Shown one piece after another: positions 9,920-21,270 of a stretch of 64,000 nt of DNA. The translations under genes were made by a program, and so were the position numbers. The stretch comes from Lunularia cruciata (taxonomy: Eukaryota; Streptophyta; Marchantiopsida; Lunulariales; Lunulariaceae): the NCBI GenBank assembly GCA_948567375.1, contig OX419756.1, positions 20,899,001-20,963,000 of the forward strand, in the 5' to 3' direction. Below the pieces are notes generated by a model. It was not told where the DNA came from. It did no database searches and was given only the letters and a program-made list of their open reading frames with translations. Position 1 is the stretch's first letter. Each line of letters begins with the position of its first letter.

Positions 9920-11230
9920 GCATGCCCTCAAATCTTTCAACTCATGGTCCCTCCAATCTTCCTCAGTGGTCAAAACTCTCATTCCTAGTCATCTAGTGCA
10001 TAAATCTGTCAACTTTTGATTACCATGGGTGTTCTCGAACATCATGGATGCTCCCTTTGGTGGCCGCCACTTTCACGATAACTCTAAACAATATACTTTA
10101 TTAACCCTAATACGTAATCAATGCACTACAGAGTGATAACAGAAAGTTCCTTATCCCTTATTTTCTATGAACCACCTCATATGGAGTGTGCTAATAATAA
10201 GGAACTTGGCCCAAACTCCGTAGCGAGACCTTTTCTACCTCCCGTTCACACCCCGTACCGATTTAGTCAACGCTTCATAACTATCTATATAAAAATTCAT
10301 GAAACTTAGTATAACTATTTCTGAAACTGCCTATTGCTCTGACATTGGACAGGTTTCTATTTCAGTGCTAGTGGGGTTTTAGCCTCCTTCTACCTTTATT
10401 TTTGTCCGATATAATTAAATAGGTTTCTATTCCAACGCTTCTCGGGTTTAGTCTTGTTTTTGGGTTTAGTCTCATTTTTACGTCTTAGGTTTCTTGTTGT
10501 TTGGCTTGATGGGCCTTCCATCCTTCTTGTTATCCTATCGTTGTCCTTATAGTCTAGTACTAAAATATGACTACTTTTGAGAATATCACGAGTACTCGTG
10601 AAGAGAAAATTGTGGAAATATTCATATGTAACCCTTAGAAGAGAGAATTCACTCGAGATAGAACATTCTCAAAGATCCATAAAGCGTAAACGATTTTCCC
10701 TTGTCCCCTACAAAGGAGTTCCCAAATCGACAATTATAATTGTCAAAGAAATATAAACTATAGACCTCACTTTTCAGAGGGAGTCCACTTTTCAGCCATT
10801 TCGATTGTGCGAGCCACCATTCTTCCTAGAACATGCACATATCGCTAAAGAATGTACATTCGTAGAATTGCCGAGGAGATGGATTCAGTTTGGGAGGGGG
10901 ATATGACTAGACATGGGTAGAAAGCGCACGAACGTCTTTGACTAATGAACCATGTGGGAAGGATAGGATCACCTGAGGTTGAGATTTGTAGCGTGTGTGC
11001 ATTACTGGTTTCATTCCCTTACAAAGCATAATACATTGTCAAATCGCAGTGGAAGTTCCTTGGCCAAATTCCTTGCCACGAGATGGTTCCTCATGTGCAC
11101 CGGCCATCTTCAAGAACTAAAACAGTAACACGATGGATGAATAAAGGAAATAATCTTCTAAAATCAGGTTTTTGTAGAACATCGCCACCCACGTAGGTTA
11201 TATTGGAGAGTGATATATATCCACAGGGAC
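9920..11230. other. No gene seen; contains one LINE-tail relative
   Basis: A-rich and mixed sequence without coding signatures. A relative of the LINE 3' tail lies at 10,461-10,530 (listed separately). Confidence 0.6.
10461..10530 (+). mobile_element. LINE 3'-tail relative, copy a (divergent)
   Basis: Shares GGTTTAGTC, a T-rich stretch and GGCTTGATGGGCCTTCCATC with the tails at 15,893, 17,289 (minus), 18,505, 21,061 and 21,190. The GATGG...CCATC stem is preserved. There is no coding sequence upstream, so it would be a 5'-truncated copy. Confidence 0.5.
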
Positions 11231-13440
11231 TGATGAATAAGCACAGATAATAATCAGATAAAAGACTGATGTAGAATATGCGTCAAGATGAGAGAACGCT
11301 CTCGATGCTTTGAAAAAGAGCCAGGACTCACATTCATAAAGTTAAGTCATGACTCTTTTTAATATGATTTGAAATAACAGAAATATTCAAAAGGGGTGCT
11401 GTCGAAGGCACAACCATAACTTATTATAATTAATCCTAAGAGAATGATGTAGAATTTTAATAAGGATGAAAGAACACCAGTTAATTCTGTATGTTGGACC
11501 GAGAGAACAAATTCTAAGAATATATAGCATCAAGCAAGACCATATAATTCAAGCAGAAAACAAGGATGGAGTGGGAAAATCGCCGATATGTTTTATCTAA
11601 AGATTTTTAAGAGTGATCTTCATATGTGGTGGAAAAGAAAAAGTTACGTAATTCCATCTTAAAAATGGAATATTTGTTTCTATTAGCTATGTCTTTGGAG
11701 CTTAAGCTTAAGAGATCTTTGATCCAATTACTGATAGATCTATTAAATCAGAAAATGAGGTATTGAATGAAGCGATTCAATAGTTTGAAAATGAAGAAAC
11801 TCTCACAAGTAGAACTCTGGATATTTAGGAACAGGTCAGTTATTCAGTGGATATTAATTTTTACCAAAGGAGTTCCTCAGAGAGATCTTCTATCTATAGG
11901 AGAATCCACATTACATGGAGAAAATATGAAGCAAGATCCTAAAATTTTATCTCAAGAAGTTATTATGAGGAAAAGAGCAAAGAAGTACCGTCAAGTCAAT
12001 CAAGGAGATGTACAAGGCTTGAAACATCCACATAATATTAGGTAGTTATTTTAGGTATGGACTTACATATCCAAGTTCTCAAGAAAAATCATATTATAAG
12101 AATTTTCATAACAGATATGGACTGGGACCTAGTCCTTTATATCCGTAGTGCATATGTCTCTTGATTTGGACTGCAATCCTATTGTGACAATAATGGATAA
12201 TATGAAACGTGCGATCTCATATCTTAAGAAGGTTTTTGTTAAGGGACTACGATCAATTTATTTTCCGTAATCAACAATTTTGCACAAATAGATCAAATTC
12301 TAACCTTTGAGAAGACACTTAGGCTAAATCTTCTAAAGATGGAAAGCAACAATGGATTCTGAGTTTATATCTATATTGAAGAATAAAAATAGATTTTCAT
12401 AGATTTACCCCATGGTAGAAAGGCTATTGGGTGCAAGTGGGTATTTAAAATTAAGAAAAATTCGATAGGAACAACTGAGAGGTCAAAGCTAGGCTTGTAG
12501 CCAAAGGATACAACTAAATACAAGGTAATCATTTTACTGAAAACTTCTCCCCAATGAACCCAGTTTTGACCAATATGTGCACATCAACTAAAGTTGAGAA
12601 AGAAGATACCGCATCAAGACAATATATTTAAACCCTTATACATTTTATATATACTTAAAAATTTACGTTTTCAATTACATGTACAGGGTTTTTTATTTTT
12701 ATGCCATGGGCCTACTAAGCAAATATATATCTAATTCTAGGAGAGTCCATTGATTTCCATTGAAAAAATTATTACATATTTAGAATACATACTGGACTTG
12801 CACACATGCAATGGAAATCTAGAGAATTCTTTAGTAGGATATTCTGATGCTAATTTTCTGTGCACATTTAATTCAAAGGAAATCTACCTTAGGATATGTA
12901 TTCATTTTATGAAGAGGAACAATAAGTTGGATGAGTAAGAAATAATTTATCACTGTACTTCTACATTTAAGGCTAAATTTAAGCTCTCACTGCCCCCACA
13001 AAAGAGGTAATGTTTTTCGGAATTTAATTTCCAAAGCGTGAGCATTTTAAAGAGTATGCAATCTTTCATGGAGAAGGATTATCAAGCAGGTCTTGCTGTG
13101 ATGAAAAATCCTATTTGTTTTCTCAGCAAAAAAGCATATAGAAATTTTTGAGGAATATTGCTTGAGTACAGCCATCCTAAAGATATTATTGTAAATATTC
13201 TCACTAAGCTTTTCCAAAGAAATTTGTATGATCTTGTGTAGGACTCCATCAAAGTGAACTCGTGTGAGAGTTCAATTAGTATCGAACAGTAAATGATTCC
13301 AGTGAACTCCCTTCTATGCCATAAGATGAATAAGCACAACCATAGTTTATCAATAGTAAATTCTAAGAGACTGATGTAGAATTTGAGCAAGGATGAGATA
13401 ACTCTCTCCTAGCTTTATAAATGAGCCAAGAATCAAGCTC
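11231..13440 (+). mobile_element. Ty1/copia retrotransposon, heavily decayed
   Basis: Plus-strand fragments in copia order: an integrase C-terminal region with FDPITDR and FENEETLTS (about 11,690-12,050); RT block DLPHGRKAIGCKWVFKIKK (12,391-12,470); RNase H block LVGYSDANF (about 12,820-12,860); and the end of the polyprotein with DIIVNILTKLFQRN (about 13,180-13,215; compare DMLADILTK). A repeated sequence with GAATAAGCACA and GACTGATGTAGAAT occurs at 11,231, 11,405 (partial) and 13,326 and is probably LTR-derived. Stops and indels are frequent. The gag region is not recognisable. Confidence 0.8.
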
Positions 13441-15890
13441 ATTAAGTAAAGTTTTATCTTATTTACATCAGTTAAAAAGAAAATAAAGAGCCAAGAGAGA
13501 CACTCAGGAGTATGTAGGGCCATATGTGTGTTTACTCTCTGTATTGGATGGTATGAATTGATTATTCTGATTAAGATAGAGACAATGCCATTTCTCAAAA
13601 GATAAATGATGCATTCGGCTACATCTGGAGGAGCTCTCATGGAGCGTCGCATTTTATGTTGCATGACAATAAACTCTCGCATTCAGAAATCGTATTGAGG
13701 AAATCGATCTGAACAAGTTGAATCGCCAATCAGTCCAGGTCCGGCTCTCCAAAGCACTAGTGAAGAAAGTTGACTACTAGAGGATTCTTTAGCTGTCAAC
13801 GAAGCGGAGAGTTAAACCTTTGATGCATATTCTGCGAACGTTCAAATAAGTTCACTAGTATCTTAACCATGGTGCTTGTCATGATTTCGAAATGGTGTCT
13901 AGTCCGTCCCTGGAGTTGTATCGATTTTCACAATGCATTCGTTCAAATTCTTCTACTAAATCGTGTGTTGACATATACACCTTCAAAGTGATCTTACAAT
14001 ACTTTTTCTAAGGCTGCAATAGACGATTATAAGGTTTACTTCATAGATGGAGAAATAGGCTACAATGAGATGATATCTTCTTTCCTGGGGAAGCTTTGGT
14101 TATCCTATAAAGCTTACATGGATCTTCCGATTGGCTGCTTCTGCCCACATTCCTCCTTTTTTCTTTAGTGCTTGGTACTACTTTTTGTTTCGAGAAAGCC
14201 CTAACCAGCAAACAAGGGATGGATAAGACGCTACAAAGACGGAAATTGACCTGGAACATCTGATTTGTTTAGCAATAATTTCTAAAAGTAACATATAGAT
14301 GCATACACGATTCCAATTTTTGTTTTTGTTGGGTAAAATTTGAGTTCCTCTTACTTGGCCACTTGTACCTCAAAGTGAAAGTATTAATTGGAGCCCATAG
14401 ATCTAGACTTGAATCTTGGCTATCCTAAACTGTAGGTACCCAGAATCAAAATCCTGGTGGTAATGAAATGGAACCACTTCCTTTACGACGTGTTCTTTTG
14501 TAGAGAGGTTGGTTGCAGCGAAAACTCAACACCATCATATGCCACATTAATTGAACTTCTGTTCATCTTTACATGAGTTTTTTGCTTACGATGTTTACGT
14601 ATTCCAATAGCTTTTGCGCAACGAGACTAGTGGCGCAATCCATGACATCGCTCCGCATTTCAAAACTCATTGTTCGTCCATAATGTGGGCGAGTTTTGTC
14701 TCGGCCCATGATTGTCTCCTGGTGCACCTCCCATTTCATGCACCTTCAGAAAGACGTACAGGAAATATCCCATAAGGGCAGACAAAGAAAAGCTGCAAAA
14801 GTCTTCCCATCCACCACTGAGGTGTTACTAGGATCTATTAACAAAATTTTGTCAAAGCGCTCAATATTTATCAAGTAAATAAAACTAGGAAACCAAAAAT
14901 GACATCGAAATGCTTCATGTTCACAACAACCTTGATCTAAAACGCTTTTTTACTGCATGCTCTGAAATTCGTTCCTAACAAAGTTGTGAATATGATTCGT
15001 TAGATACATGGGGCGTTGAACAGCTGGAAGCTGAACAGAAACAATTGTAACTAGTGGATTTCTGATGATGATAGATAAGACTATCGAAGTAGGCTTCCTT
15101 TTCCAGATGTGTTGATCTTGAAGACAAGGTGGCAACGGAGACACTCGCTAGTAAGAGTCATGCAAATGCTAGATGGTATGATGGATTATTACGTTGTGCG
15201 TTACTACGTTGTGGTGGATTATTACTTTGCTCAGTGACAAAAGATTTGATTAAATTAATTTTTTTAGAAATACATACTATAGGTGAATCCAGGTGCAGAG
15301 TTCGACTCTACCTGGAATTCTGCTGACCTTGTTGATGAACGTGCAACATCTACCTGAGTTCAGAAAGTTACCCTGGTACCAAAAAAGGGAAGAAATGTGA
15401 ATTTTGTAAGTGTGCAATTCGCCGTAATGTTATCATCCACCGGGTAAACAAGATTCACGGTTCTCATAGCAAAGAAATACATTGATGTGATGGTGGTTAC
15501 AGTGAAAGAAAGATCAACGAAGCCTATCTTTCAATATGACATCTAATTTGTTCGGACTTCTCACCCTTTTTTCATCATATACCGTTCTCTTCACCCTAAG
15601 GCAATGCGATGTAATTTGAATGCAAGGAGGCGTCAACCGTATGTAGATTTGACAGTGTGTAGGTTATATGACCAACTTCCTGCTAGCAGTTAATTTTGGA
15701 GAAGTCAAAGATGGTCTTGTACATGACACCTGGCCCCAAATCGACACGCAAAGATAATTTTGGAAAGAGGAAATGTATAGTTTGAGATATCAATTTACAT
15801 TTCTCCAGGTCTGGCGGATTGGAAGCTGTTTTAAGGAAGAAAAACAGAAAAACAGTAAGAAAGACAACGACAACTTGCTGTTTCCTCTCT
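13441..15890. other. No gene seen
   Basis: Mixed sequence with open frames of up to 110 codons that show no domain or compositional support. A 72-codon minus-strand frame at 14,041-14,259 (QKVVPSTKEKRRNVGRSSQS) is basic but matches nothing I know. A tRNA-like TTCGACT at 15,300 does not form a T-arm. Confidence 0.6.
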
Positions 15891-15892
15891 AT

Positions 15893-15980
15893 TTAGGTTT
15901 ATCCCCATTTTACCTAGTGTGTTTTTATCCTAGTAAGGCTTGATGGGTCTTTCCATCCTTCTTGTCATACCATGTATGTC
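15893..15980 (+). mobile_element. LINE 3'-tail relative, copy b
   Basis: Contains CCCCATTTTACC, then GGCTTGATGGGTCTTTCCATCC, the signature of the tail family. The first hairpin (GGGGC...GCCCC) is mostly lost. No coding sequence is attached. Confidence 0.6.
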
Positions 15981-17169
15981 TATCTCAGACTGGTTTTCTT
16001 CTCTCCACAACCTCCAAAAGGTACAAACGGCCATCAAGGACACACACTGAAAAGATGACGAAGGTAGAAAAGATTACGAAGACTCAAGTAAGGATAGGAA
16101 ACATGAACCAACCTGGATGGCAATGAAAAGATTCACTATCGGTAAAACCCATGAAAGAAGAGGAAAAGATGTGGATACGGAGAATCAGATCGTTGCCATG
16201 CCGAACTTGTAACGAAAGTCATGTGTGCGAATTCAGGAGCACAGGCAGGTTGGAATATGAGAAAACATCAAACAAATCGGAAATTAAAACTCGAGAATAA
16301 CTCTTCTTCAACCTTCAACTCACCCCACAACCTGTGATTTCCAATCAGCCATTGTCAAATGGATGCGTGCAAAGCAAGCAAGACCTCGACCCACAGAATT
16401 TGTCATATTCCAGAACAGAAGATTCTTAACTTAGTCCCTCATAAGCGATCAATATACGTGTACATGTACTCGTTTATGTGCAGCCTCGTTATTTTGAAGC
16501 TAAAAAGTACACACGAAGAAAAAAGAAAAAGGAATACAAGGCAGTGAAAAAGTGAACAAAAGAAGAACGAGCACAAGGCACGGGGAAGAAGGACAAAGCC
16601 TATCCATGGCGTCCCTTTCCGACATAGTGACAGTGATAAGTGATAGCAGCGAAAGATAAGTAGACTCTCAGAACATACTCCAGTTGTGAAAGCAACATTC
16701 TATGGAAGATCTCCGAATTGCATTCGTGCATGAGTGGAGAAGTGACGATATTCCCAAAAAGGATTCACAGACAAGAAGTCACTTCTTGTCCGTGAATGTT
16801 GACAGAGTCTACTGTCACACCATGGTCATTCACGGTAAAGCGACTTTTAGCAGCAAGGGCACGCTCAGCAGTTCCCGGTCACGATGAGTCATGTGCCACC
16901 CACGATCATCACCCGCTCTTCAACCAACAATTGTTTCGCCTTCACGACGCATGCCATTACAGCCTTCCAAGTTCCAACAATACAAACATCGGCGGGATGA
17001 TAAACTCTCACCGCCCCATCGTGATGAAGGCCCGGCCTGAAAGGTTATGGGCATCTCTTTTTTCGTACGCTCCGCTTTGGCGGCGTAGCGTACAAAACTC
17101 CATATGATACTTGTGTGGTTAAGAAGTCAATGCCCTTTTATCTCTAAGTTTTATCTCTCTTTTCCTCTC
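15981..17169. other. No gene seen; hairpin near the end
   Basis: Open frames (for example 16,796-17,107) have no recognisable domain. The part from 16,790 to 17,100 is richer in CG than its surroundings and ends in a strong hairpin (17,065-17,093). Confidence 0.6.
17065..17093. other. Strong GC-rich hairpin
   Basis: GTACGCT (17,065-17,071) pairs with AGCGTAC (17,087-17,093), and inside it CCGC pairs with GCGG around a TTTG loop. It stands alone; no flanking gene is visible. It may be an organellar-type insert or a chance palindrome. Confidence 0.55.
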
Positions 17170-17601
17170 GTTTTGTGAGTGTTGATTGGTCAGTTTTAGA
17201 GACTTATGTGTCAAGAGGTGGAGGGGTTCGTTTCCTCACCTGATGTTATTAAGATATATGAGAAATAGTCTACTTCCATTCTGCAAGAATCTAAAAAAGG
17301 CGACCGCGTAGGAAAAATGAAGGATGGGAAGACCCCATCAAGCCGTACAAGGGAGAGACAAAAAAGGTAACATGGGGCTATTCATGGGGCTTAACATTCT
17401 GCAAGATAACTTTCTATTTTTTGTTTCACTATCCTCATATTGGACTAGAGGTTTTGTGAGTGTTCCTCAGATTGGACTGGAGGTTTTGTGAGTGTTGATT
17501 GGTCAGTTTTAGAGACTTATGTGTCAAGAGGTGGAGGGGATCGTCTCCTCCCCGTATGTTATTAAGATATATATGAAATAGTCTATCCCCATTCGCACGA
17601 G
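17170..17601. repeat. Direct repeat of about 120 bp flanking a LINE-tail insertion
   Basis: Positions 17,170-17,292 and 17,481-17,601 match at about 90%, sharing TGATTGGTCAGTTTTAGAGA and GTGTCAAGAGGTGGAGGGG. Between them lies the LINE-tail copy at 17,289-17,394. The tail carries its own 12-bp duplication, so this longer repeat is probably an older tandem duplication. Confidence 0.8.
17289..17394 (-). mobile_element. LINE-tail/SINE-like insertion with 12-bp target duplication, copy f
   Basis: The 106-bp insert is flanked by CATTCTGCAAGA at 17,277-17,288 and 17,395-17,406. On the minus strand it reads AAGCCCCATGAATAGCCCC, a T-rich segment, GGCTTGATGGGGTCTTCCCA and CTACGCGGTCGCC, ending in a T run. 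Both features (short direct duplication, T-rich 3' end) fit target-primed reverse transcription of a severely 5'-truncated LINE or a SINE sharing the LINE tail. Confidence 0.8.
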
Positions 17602-17829
17602 AGAACTTTATATTTTTTGTTTCACTATCATCATATTGGACTAGAGATTTACAATCTTCCTTGATGGAGCAATAATGTGAACATACACTCTTAGTTGACT
17701 CATCCATTCCGTACTAGAGCATGTCTTTGCTCTTGCTCCGGCAAGGGTGCAAGCTCTTGGATCCTAGCTCGACCGTGCATTAGGGCATTTTGACTCGCAC
17801 CAACTACTTTCTCTACATCGATGAGATTT

Positions 17830-18604
17830 CGCTTCAGTTTAGTACACCCATCTGCATCTTCATTACTCACTTGTGAGTGTGGTTTTACACTAGATGTAGT
17901 AGCGGTCCACATGACATGGTGTCCTTTTGGAGAGCAGAGGATAACTACCCATGATGTTATTAGGGACATAGTGTTTGCTATGGCACAAGAGAGTGTATAC
18001 TTCGTATGCTTTGCAGATGACACATGTCAGGGCAGACTTGTACTTGGTCCAAGATGATCAGGTTACAGTGACGAATGTTGTGGTTACGAATCCTATGCGG
18101 GATATAATTTTGGATGGAGTGATTACCCATCCCCTTGGATGAGTGGTGAGTGCAATAGCTGGTAGCAACATCTCCAAGTATAGGGGCATGCAATGAGGTC
18201 ACCTCTTTGTTCCTCTAGCCTTGGAGTTATATGGAGCGATGGACATGACGTTCAACTCATTTGTCAGGGGTGCACAAGAGCTTATCATGTTAGGTGCCAG
18301 GGGTACCATTCTCACTCTCATATTTTATAACATATTTTAGACAGCTTGTGTCCATTGCTCGACATAGGGCAGTGGCTGGTGCAATCAATAAGGAGCAATC
18401 ACATTAGGTGGTGTTTCTTCGTATGCTCTAGTTGTTTATAGACCGTACAAATTGTATAGCTCAGATATCTTAGGTGTGTAGAGCAGATTTCTCATATATA
18501 CTCTATTGGGGCTTAGCCCCATTTTACCTTTTTCATCTCTCTCTTATACTGCTTGATGGGGTCTTCCCATCCTTTGTTTTTTCTACCCGGTCGCCTTCTT
18601 CCTG
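17830..18604 (+). mobile_element. LINE remnant: ORF2-type C-terminal region and hairpin 3' tail (copy c)
   Basis: Across frame breaks the plus strand encodes a C-terminal region resembling that of certain plant LINE polyproteins: CPFGEQRITTHDVIRDIVFA (17,928-17,985), VTNVVVTNPMRD (about 18,070-18,105) and LFVPLALELYGAMD (about 18,203-18,244). The similar LINE remnant at 30,330 has DVVVANFL and a YLHHHFDG block. The 3' tail follows at 18,505-18,600 with two hairpins: TGGGGCTTAGCCCCA and GATGGGGTCTTCCCATC, then a TACCCGGTCGCC end. The link between protein and tail is inferred from adjacency. Confidence 0.65.
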
Positions 18605-21060
18605 TTTACCTCTAAGTGATGACAAACATGGTTTGCATGCATGCTGCAAGTCCAGACACAAATAAGCTCACACGGAAGGATCATAACTGGTTCACGGGAA
18701 CATTCGTGAAAAGAAAGATCTTCACTCTTCTATGTTGTGGTACACGTGTTGGTCTCCAATTTCTAAGCTTTTGGATTATGACGGTTTTATGCGAGTAGAT
18801 CCTTGACCTAAGAGTAAATCTCTCTGGAGAAAAGTTCCGACATTTTAAGAGACCTCATGAATCATGTTTCATATTGACTGTTGCCAAACAGCACCTTTCA
18901 ATATCGAATATCTTCTCTTAATAGCTCTGCACCTCTTTCCACGTTGCTAGGAGAATAGATATTGAATATTTGAGATGTTGATAAAAACATTATATTGTAA
19001 CGCAAGTAACCACAAATCATAACACATATTCTATATAATGAAAAGGATATTGTATCATGCTACTTGAAGGTGCACTGCAGGGATTTCGTCAAACACACTC
19101 TGTTTTGGGTGATATGTGCACTAGTTGAAAATCCAATTGATCGATCATAAGCTTGTCTCTAATCTCAAGTTTCCCAGAAGATACACTGTTAATGATATAC
19201 GACCTATCCTGCAAAGTGAAAATATCTAGAATGAATTCCAGAATGTTTACTAATGTTGATGACGAGAACTTGATGCACACCAATAAACATTCACTCGCAC
19301 CGACTGTTTTTTCAAATGTAACGTAAAGATAGTGCATATGTATGCACATAGCCAACGCGAAATCGACTATTTGAGAATAGGAATAAGTTGGCCGATGTGT
19401 TGTCTGGTGAAGTGATAAAATTTGTACCTTTATCATCGTAGAAGTTTGTTGCATGACGTCAATTTGGATCAGAGATCCTCCATATATTCAAGTTGGTCTG
19501 CAGAATTGTTTGCGTTCATTTGTTCACTTCTTGTAGCAGAGTTGTTTGGTTTCCATATCAGCATTATGCACCTAACATCAACTGAACAATCTATGTGCAT
19601 ACCTCAGTTGGGAATTTAAAGCAAGAGCCGGGCTTCTGCTCATGGTATACGTAGATAGTAAGTTACCAAAACAAATTTTATGTCCGGGACTCTAGGTTTG
19701 CAGTAGGGAGCCATGAAACCGTGACGGTGTTAAGTTCCTCTACCCTCACCTTCCACCACGGGGGACTCGTATGAAATTATGTCCTCATCGACGGTTTTGA
19801 AACAACGATATCAACAGCGATGTTAATGTCTACTGTAGTGTATACTAACAGTTCGAGTGCATACAATTACCTCTCTAGTCTTCACACGCGGTTGCCTTTT
19901 CCCTTTCCTCTCAGCAAACTTCTTTCCGTTCTACCTTAGACCACCAACTATATCTATTGCAGCTCCTAGCGTGCCTCTTGAAGTATACTCAACTCCACCG
20001 ATGATGAGTGACGTCGCGCAATGATAATGCTTTACATGATTTGTCTACGTAGATGTAAGGGGCGGTGTGCTTCGCGGTCCACTAGGGGACCCATTGTCAT
20101 GTAATTTTCGACAACTTTGAAATCCGAGATTCTCATTTACTCCAGGTGATCGATGGCAGGCGGAATGGATGCTTATGGCCATTTGAGTAGTTTCGGCTTG
20201 AACTCTCAAATCTTTGCAGAAGTTTCTGTGTGTTTTCACTTCGCGTGCTACAAGTGCCCAAATTAAATGTAGGTCAATGTTTCGGTGACCGATTTCTTCT
20301 GAACATGGGTTCCACCTGATCGATAGGGTCGCTTAAGTAGATTGCAGAAATTTGAAACACTACGCACAAAATGCATATTAGAGTTTGTCGCTTTCCTTCG
20401 GGGGCAATAATTTGTCTTGTATCCACCCCGGCTAGTTGTCGTCGTCGTTTGGAGACTGAAACATTTGTGTATTTCAATTGCATATTTTACACAATTGCTA
20501 TGGAAGTGGAGACTTTTCCGTAAAATTTTACGGTACAACCCATAGAGAATACAACGCACTAGAATCAAACAAGGGAATGAGATGGTAAAAGCTATCATAA
20601 AAATTTCTCAGAAATCGAGAGACTATAACGAGAGGAGTATTTAACGCAGGAACACAAAATTTTACGCGAATTACGTGTTAAATTATATTTCCTTAGAATT
20701 TGAGGTCACGTCAGGACACTGTAATTCGTAATATTTATCGGAATGACATGTAATCGTCTTGCGGAAATGATGTGGAACTTCTTAAAGGTCCAATTGAAAC
20801 CCCGTACTATGTTTTTGGGACCGCATGTTCGTCGTACGAGCTCCTTTGTACTCTTCGTTTGGGAGTCTGTGCCTGCGAAAGATCATCTTAGATATCTGAT
20901 GGTTGAGTCGGCTGCTGCGAAATCGAACTCTCAAAGAATGTAAAGAGAGTTTGCCGGTGTAGTATTGGGCCTCTGGCTCGTTACCTACGTGCTAATGCAT
21001 GAAACAAAAACCTCAAGCTTTCGTCTCATTTAACCTCAAGTCTAAATGAGAAATTTTACC
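18605..21060. other. No gene recognised
   Basis: Several minus-strand open frames lie between 19,089 and 20,598, the longest 121 codons. In the 20,263-20,598 region two overlapping frames read through QTLICILCVVFQISAIYL and KTNYCPRRKATNSN, but I cannot assign either. CG dinucleotides are commoner here than in the gypsy-rich parts, which may mean unique DNA. No splice pattern could be put together. Confidence 0.55.
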
Positions 21061-21165
21061 AGATTTCTCATATAGATTCTATTGGGGCTTAGCCCCATTC
21101 TATCTTTTTCATTTCTCTCTTGTATGGTTAGATGAGGTCTTCTTATTTTTTCATTTTTTCCTAGT
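21061..21165 (+). mobile_element. LINE 3'-tail, copy d
   Basis: AGATTTCTCATATAG, then ATTGGGGCTTAGCCCCATTC as in copy c (18,485), then a degraded second stem (AGATGAGGTCTTCTTATT). Similarity to copy c begins about 20 bp before the first hairpin, so this copy is truncated just upstream of it. Confidence 0.72.
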
Positions 21166-21189
21166 GATCACCCTTTAAAATTTAATTTT

Positions 21190-21270
21190 TTTACCTTTTC
21201 GTTTCACCTTTGTATAGCTTGACGAGGTCTTCCCATCCTTAGTGTTTTCTACGCGGCGGTCGCCCTTTTC
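21190..21270 (+). mobile_element. LINE 3'-tail, copy e
   Basis: Follows copy d head to tail. It has TACCTTTTCGTTTCACC, AGCTTGACGAGGTCTTCCCA and TCTACGCGGCGGTCGCCC, but lacks the GGGGCTTAGCCCC hairpin. It retains the CG-rich end better than the other copies. Confidence 0.68.

Noticed and set aside
15280-15330. tRNA-like T-arm (AGAGTTCGACTCTACC)
   Set aside because: The five-base stem around TTCGACT does not pair, and no acceptor or anticodon arm is found upstream.
19089-20598. Series of minus-strand frames as a possible host gene
   Set aside because: No recognisable domain and no consistent splice sites linking the frames; kept only as an unassigned region.
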